This document shows, in pieces, positions 59,649-64,000 of a DNA stretch of 64,000 bases (the stretch's first letter is position 1; each line of letters starts with the position of its first letter). The position numbers were made by a program, and so were the translations under genes. The notes below the pieces were generated by a model. That model saw only the letters and a program-made list of their open reading frames with translations. It was not told the origin of the DNA and made no database searches. This DNA is from Pseudomonadales bacterium. GTDB lineage: Bacteria > Pseudomonadota > Gammaproteobacteria > Pseudomonadales > Azotimanducaceae. The stretch covers positions 1 through 64,000 of the forward strand of contig JAHRVQ010000013.1 of the NCBI GenBank assembly GCA_019090615.1, read 5' to 3'.

Positions 59649-60666
59649 CCTGATTACCCATTAAGCTCAGCCATGTTATACTGTATATATACTCAGTATA
59701 AGTTGAGATAAATATGGCAAAGAACAAAGTACAGTTTCAAAAAGGGTATAGTTTGGTGGAATTGTTCCGCGACTATGGCTCCGAGGATCAATGCCGGCAG
59801 GCGCTTTATAATTGGAAATGGCCTCAAGGTTTCAGTTGTCCTGAATGTAGCTCAAGATCCTTTTGTGAGTTAAAAAGCAGACCACTTTTCCAATGTAATC
59901 GTTGCCATCATCAGACATCGATTACCAGCGGCACGCTTTTCGCTGGTACTAAGCTGCCCTTGCGGACATGGTTCCTGGCTATTCATCTATTAACACAATG
60001 TAAAACAGGGCTGTCAGCACTCGCCTTAAAAAGACAGTTGGGTGTATCGTATAATACCGCCTGGGCGGTTAAACATAAGGTGATGCAGGCAATGAAAGAG
60101 CGTGAGAATCGTCAGCCCCTATCAGGCTTTATTCAGATTGATGATGTTTATTGGGGAGGTAAAAGAACAGGTGGTAAGCGAGGACGTGGCTCATCCAATA
60201 AAACTAGCTTTGTCGCTGCCGTGGAAGTTAATGAAGATGGTCGCCCGATAAAAATGAATATGAATGTTGTTGAAGGTTTTACACTCGCGGCAATCAGTCG
60301 GTGGTCGAAAGCACATCTCAGCGCAGGAAGTTCGGTTGTATCTGACGGGCTGGCATGTTTTAGCGCAGTGCAAGATGCGAAATGCCAGCATTTCTCCATC
60401 GTTACTGGTGGCGGCCCTGGATCGGTAGAAATAGAAGCCTTTAAATGGGTTAATACAATGATTAGCAACCTGAAAAATTCGATGAAAGGCGCCTATCATT
60501 CGGTGAACTCGAAACACCTCCCTCGTTACCTTGCAGAATTCTGTTATCGTTTCAATCGGCGATTTAAGCTTCAGGATTTGCTGCCACGGTTTATATATGT
60601 AGCGTTGAGGACCCCTCCAATACCATATCGCATGCTCAAGATGGCTGAGGCTTATGGGTAATCAGG
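59649..60666 (+). mobile_element. Complete IS1595-family insertion sequence, 1018 bp
   Basis: Terminal inverted repeats read CCTGATTACCCAT(TAAGC)TCAGCC on the left and the same with small changes on the right, about 23 of 26 positions matching. An 8-bp direct repeat TATTTCTT flanks it at 59641-59648 and 60667-60674, the target site duplication. Deleting the IS and one copy restores the IS4 frame as MISKEIWVYILGYN, so the insertion is recent. Confidence 0.96.
59714..60661 (+). CDS. IS1595-family transposase
   Basis: 315 residues: an N-terminal zinc-ribbon (CPECSSRSFCELKSRPLFQCNRC-like, shown here by CPECSSRSF and FQCNRCHHQT), a helix-turn-helix region, and a DDE core with DDVYWGGK (first Asp), SDGLACF (second Asp) and a later His/Asn-type position as in IS1595 members. 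Stop overlaps the right inverted repeat. No frameshift, so it may be active. Confidence 0.93.
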   Translation: MAKNKVQFQKGYSLVELFRDYGSEDQCRQALYNWKWPQGFSCPECSSRSFCELKSRPLFQCNRCHHQTSITSGTLFAGTKLPLRTWFLAIHLLTQCKTGLSALALKRQLGVSYNTAWAVKHKVMQAMKERENRQPLSGFIQIDDVYWGGKRTGGKRGRGSSNKTSFVAAVEVNEDGRPIKMNMNVVEGFTLAAISRWSKAHLSAGSSVVSDGLACFSAVQDAKCQHFSIVTGGGPGSVEIEAFKWVNTMISNLKNSMKGAYHSVNSKHLPRYLAEFCYRFNRRFKLQDLLPRFIYVALRTPPIPYRMLKMAEAYG

Positions 60667-61200
60667 TATTTCTTTGCTGATCATTTTTGGTGTTTTACAG
60701 CTTAAGATATTCATGCCTAAAATGGTTTTTATCTGGCAAATGTTGGTTTCAATTTCCCAACGATGACAGTAGAGCTTGAAGATTGAACGTTTGGTGTAAA
60801 CCTTCGCATCCGTTAGGGTGGTGACATATATTTTGCCCTTTTGCTTGAATTCACGTACAGCGATTTTATCCGGTAGCGCGTCAAATTGAGCGCAGCCTAT
60901 CCAATCTGGTTTTTTGGCCGGCTTTGAATATTCAATGATGTGATCCGTCTTATGAGAGATGCGCCGAGGGAAATACCCTTTCTAAAATCAGTATTTTTGC
61001 GTCGCCCACCCATCTGTTCCATCAATAGATCGACACCTTTTTCGCGCATTGCAATGATAAAAAGAAAACTTGGAAAAAACGCATCACCTAAAATAATATC
61101 ACCGGATTCAAATAGCCCGCTGACTGATCGAAGCAAGCTTTGTTCATCACTGTATACGACACTTAAAAGCCGCCCTTATTTGCCGCTGAGATAATTAATG
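60667..61200 (-). pseudogene. N-terminal/middle part of the IS4-family transposase, frameshifted and 5'-truncated
   Basis: On the minus strand: GDIILGDAFFPSFLFIIAM (DDE first Asp region), FRKGISLG, then after a single-base frameshift near 60960 HKTDHIIEYSKPAKKP, VTTLTDAKVYTKRSIF, YCHRWEIETN and ILGMNILSCKTPKMISKE, leading exactly into the junction. The first ~150 residues of a typical IS4 transposase are missing; the fragment fades out beyond about 61200, near a 12-bp inverted repeat. Confidence 0.85.
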
Positions 61201-61230
61201 ATTATTCGGCAGCCAATGATCATTAATTAT
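61191..61230. repeat. Perfect 12-bp inverted repeat
   Basis: ATAATTAATGAT (61191-61202) and ATCATTAATTAT (61219-61230), separated by 16 bases, mark the end of recognisable IS4 sequence. It may be a transposon end, a terminator stem or a recombination scar. Confidence 0.75.
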
Positions 61231-61451
61231 ATTGATACCTGAACCTGCCCTGCCATCACTCATTGTGGATAACAGTGATTTGATGTCTTGCTGGGCTTAC
61301 GGTAAAAAGAAGGGGTCGATAGGAAAGCATAATGCCAAGTTAGATTGTCGAAGATCATTTGACGTCATGCCCGAAAACCGCACCGAAGCGCGACCCAAAT
61401 GAGTCTCGCACCTGATCGGGCATAAAGCCAGCCCCCATCGACCTTTGAGCG

Positions 61452-61865
61452 ATGAACAGAAATGCCAGACTGTTTCAATGCCTAAGGTGTCAAAGCCTTG
61501 TCGTCATTTGTTCACATTGTGATCATGGCCATCGATATTGTCGTCAAGGGTGTGCTCGTCTGGCACGCCAGGCGAGTAATCGTCGCGCCTCACTTCGGTA
61601 TCAAAGTACACGCAAAGGCCGACATAATAACGCTGCTCGACAGGCCCGCTTTCGCGCCGCACAAAAAAATAAAGTAACGCAGCAGGGTTCCGCACCTGAT
61701 TCGGTCCATGCTCCACTCCCTGACGAACCCAAACCCATCTTAAAAACACGGCCTTTAAGCAAAGCAGCGCCAGACCGACCCACATTCAGCACGATCACCT
61801 GTCATTTTTGCGGTGAGACCTGCCAACCGGCCTTGCGACGTAACTTTCTGATGACCAGGGCCTGA
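61452..61865 (+). CDS. Cys-rich small protein linked to the IS21-family element
   Basis: 137 residues, basic, with paired CxxC motifs (CLRCQ, CSHC, HRYCRQGC at about 9-36; CHFCGETC near the end). It looks like a zinc-binding protein. It lies 95 bp before istA on the same strand. I recall similar small Cys-rich genes ahead of IS21-type transposases in gammaproteobacteria, so it is assigned to the element, with function unknown. Confidence 0.6.
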   Translation: MNRNARLFQCLRCQSLVVICSHCDHGHRYCRQGCARLARQASNRRASLRYQSTRKGRHNNAARQARFRAAQKNKVTQQGSAPDSVHAPLPDEPKPILKTRPLSKAAPDRPTFSTITCHFCGETCQPALRRNFLMTRA

Positions 61866-61960
61866 TTTTTTTGATCCCAATAATCGAGCTTTAGAGTCGG
61901 TTCGATATCGACCTGTTTAACATTATTTAATATTGTTTAACCTGGAGAGGTGCCTTATTT

Positions 61961-63556
61961 ATGACCATTGATAAAACCCTGGAAACACAAATACTGCGGT
62001 ATCATCTCGTCGAACATTGGGGTGTGCATACCATCGCTGTGCAATTAGGCATTCATCACTCGGCTGTGGACCGGGTGTTATCCCAGGCAGGCATGCCCAA
62101 AGCCCAGCGGGCACTGATGCCCTCAATACTTGACCCCTATATCCCGTTTGTTTTACAGACGTTGGAAAAATACCCCAAACTCACCGCTGCACGCCTCTAT
62201 GGTATGGCCTGTGAACGCGGTTATACAGGCGGTGCCAGTCACTTCAGGGCCAAAGTGGCTGAACTCAGGTCAAGGCCCGCTGCTGAAGCTTATCTGCGTT
62301 TACGGACCCTGCCCGGTGAAGAAGCACAAATGGATTGGGGCAGTTTCTAGTCGATCACTGTCGGCCGTGCTGAGCGCCCCTTAAATGCTTTTGTTATGGT
62401 GCTCAGTTATAGCCGGCAGATCTTTCTACGCTTTTACCTGAATCAACGCATGGAAAGTTTTTTGCACGGTCATGTTACGGCATTTAATGCCTTTCAAGGT
62501 ATTAGCCGTGTGGTGCTTTACGATAATTTACGCTCCGCGGTACTCGAACGGCAAGGCAGTGCGATTCATTTTAATCCCAGGTTACTGGATTTAGCGGCCC
62601 ATTATCATTTTGAACCACGACCGGTAGCCGTCGCTCGGGGCAATCAAAAGGGCCGGGTTGAACGGGCCATTCGCTATATCCGGGATAACTTCTTTGCTGG
62701 CCGGCAATGGCGCGATCTAGATGACTTAAACGCACAGGCTAAAGCCTGGTGTTGGGGTCAAAGCGCACAAAGGCCTTGCCCTGGAGATACCCGCATGACC
62801 GTAGCTGAAGCCTTTGCGGAGGAGCAAGGGCAATTAATCCCGTTACCCTACAATCCTTATCCTGGCGAAGATCAAACGGCTGTATCGGTGGGTAAGACAC
62901 CCTATGTACGGTTTGATCTCAATGATTACTCGATCCCGCATACCCATGTTCGACGCATGGTCACCGTGATGGCATCCCCCAGTCGGGTAAGGATTATTGA
63001 CGGTATGGCGGAGATTGCCAGCCATATACGCTGTTATGACAAGGCGCAACAAATTGAAGACTCGGTACATCTCGCCACACTGCGAGAATATAAAGCCAAT
63101 GCACGGCATCACAGTGGCCAGGATCGTTTAAGCCACGCAGCACCGGCAGTCATTGAATTTATCGCCGCCGCTAATAAACGTGGCCATCGGCCGACGGCGG
63201 TTGTAAAACGACTGATAGCACTGCTTGAGCAGTACGGCGCAGCAGAACTTAATGCAGGGCTTGAACAGGCCCTGGCACAATCTGCAGCGCATCCCGAAGG
63301 CGTGGCTCAAATCCTCGATCAGCGGCGCGAAGCACGTCATGTTGCGCCACCTGTGGCGGTTAATTTACCGGATAACCTCGCCGTACAGAATGCCCAGGTC
63401 CGTCAGCCCGCGTTATCTGTATATGACCAGATTAACCCGCCAACGGATAGCGCTGGAACTGGAGATGCAACCGGTAGCACTGGGACCGAAGATGTAAACA
63501 ATCGCCGTGAACTAAAAGATAACCCACAAAGTCACAAGGATGAACCCCATGACTAA
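61961..63556 (+). pseudogene. istA: IS21-family transposase IstA with an in-frame amber codon
   Basis: One frame runs from ATG 61961 to TAA 63554-63556, about 531 codons, with a single TAG at 62348-62350 (codon 130). N-terminal HTH region (TIAVQLGIHHSAVDRVLS) then the DDE core: Asp125 in MDWGSF just before the TAG, Asp188 in VVLYDNLRS, Glu234 in QKGRVERAIRY. The normal protein is continuous at this point, so the amber is a loss-of-function change unless suppressed. The istB start overlaps its end. Confidence 0.9.
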
Positions 63557-64000
63557 ACCTAACGTTGTTACATCCACTGAGCATGACGCTTTGCTCGTCA
63601 CCGCAAAGGCGTTGAAATTACATGGTCTGGTGGAAAACTGGGATGCACTTAATGATGCTGATTTTGACCTGCTGAAAAACTGGCTCGGATGGGAAGCCCA
63701 TACCCGTCAATGCCGGGGTTTAACACGCCGCCTGGCTCAGGCGAAACTTGGCAAATTTAAACCCATGGTGGATTTTGACTGGGCCTGGCCGAAACAATGC
63801 GATAAGGGCGCGATCTCAGACCTGATGCAGGTTGAGTTTATTGCTGAAGCGACTAACGTGATATTGATGGGGCCGAACGGCATCGGCAAAACCATGGTGG
63901 CGCAAAACATCACCTATGCCGCCGTGATGCAGGGCCATACTGGATTGTTTGTGACTGCCTCACAAATGCTCAATGACCTTGCCGCCCAGGAGAGCGATAA
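63549..64000 (+). CDS. istB: IS21-family helper ATPase IstB, 3' end off the window
   Basis: AAA+ transposition helper. It starts at ATG 63549, overlapping the end of istA by eight bases, the usual coupling. Visible sequence MTKPNVVTSTEHDALLV... includes the P-loop GPNGIGKT. Only the first ~150 residues are inside the window, so completeness is unknown. Confidence 0.93.
   Translation, partial: MTKPNVVTSTEHDALLVTAKALKLHGLVENWDALNDADFDLLKNWLGWEAHTRQCRGLTRRLAQAKLGKFKPMVDFDWAWPKQCDKGAISDLMQVEFIAEATNVILMGPNGIGKTMVAQNITYAAVMQGHTGLFVTASQMLNDLAAQESD

Noticed and set aside
58794-62350. Suppressor-tRNA recoding of TAG/TGA in this region.
   Set aside because: Only three stop codons in decayed or mobile genes; housekeeping genes in the window do not contain in-frame stops, so ordinary decay is the simpler view, although it is kept as a check.

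Overview
The window is 64 kb of a gammaproteobacterial chromosome, about 45 percent G+C by eye. Many blocks share gene order with Pseudomonas and its marine relatives: tRNA-Val/thrS-infC-rpmI-rplT-pheS-pheT, uvrB/tRNA-Asn, ihfB-rpsA-cmk-tyrA-hisC-pheA-gyrA, mtaD-ubiG-...-yciK, trpS-scpA-scpB-rluB, DUF2066-perM-hda, and dcd/apbC/metG/rnfA-rnfB. The species cannot be named from the sequence alone. There is no plasmid, prophage or CRISPR signature.

Layout. 1-6560 (minus): translation operon thrS-infC-rpmI-rplT-pheS-pheT; infC starts at an AUU codon and pheT runs off the left edge. 6661-7095: four tandem copies of a roughly 92-bp hairpin repeat lie directly 3' of a tRNA-Val(GAC) gene. 7224-12939: a WecA/WbpL-type glycosyltransferase, uvrB, tRNA-Asn, a Wzz-like protein and a ComEA-like protein, apparently a minimal remnant of the O-antigen locus that sits here in Pseudomonas. 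13219-24450 (minus): lapB, lapA, ihfB, rpsA, cmk, tyrA, hisC, pheA, gyrA. 24767-30416 (plus): mtaD, ubiG, an initiating sugar transferase, yciK, a diguanylate cyclase. 30501-35322 (minus): rluB, scpB, scpA, trpS, yciO. 35400-41488 (plus): yciB, yciI, an SH3 membrane protein, a divergent pdxJ, a membrane-anchored cold-shock protein, an unknown gene, yciH, mnmC; serA follows on the minus strand. 43283-45832: a secreted-protease pair with the propeptide on a separate gene. 45950-48964 (minus): an ABC-2 exporter beside a second, Firmicutes-like MurG. 49009-58444: hda, perM, DUF2066, DUF3108, dcd, apbC, metG, rnfA, and an rnfB carrying an extra RnfC-like ferredoxin module. 58445-64000: accessory region with a broken small membrane-protein gene, an IS4-family remnant split by a complete IS1595-family element with its 8-bp target duplication, and an IS21-family element whose istA has an in-frame amber codon.

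Most of the window is housekeeping: aminoacyl-tRNA synthesis, ribosome function, DNA repair and topology, aromatic amino acid synthesis, ubiquinone, chromosome condensation and envelope assembly. Three themes stand out. First, neighbours expected from Pseudomonas synteny are missing from several blocks: serC, an aroA domain, mupP, purM/purN, and rnfC onward. Second, gene ends and spacers carry many short tandem duplications. Third, there are candidate new arrangements: the RnfB-RnfC module fusion, the split protease propeptide, the MurG-like protein beside an ABC exporter, and the repeat array 3' of tRNA-Val.
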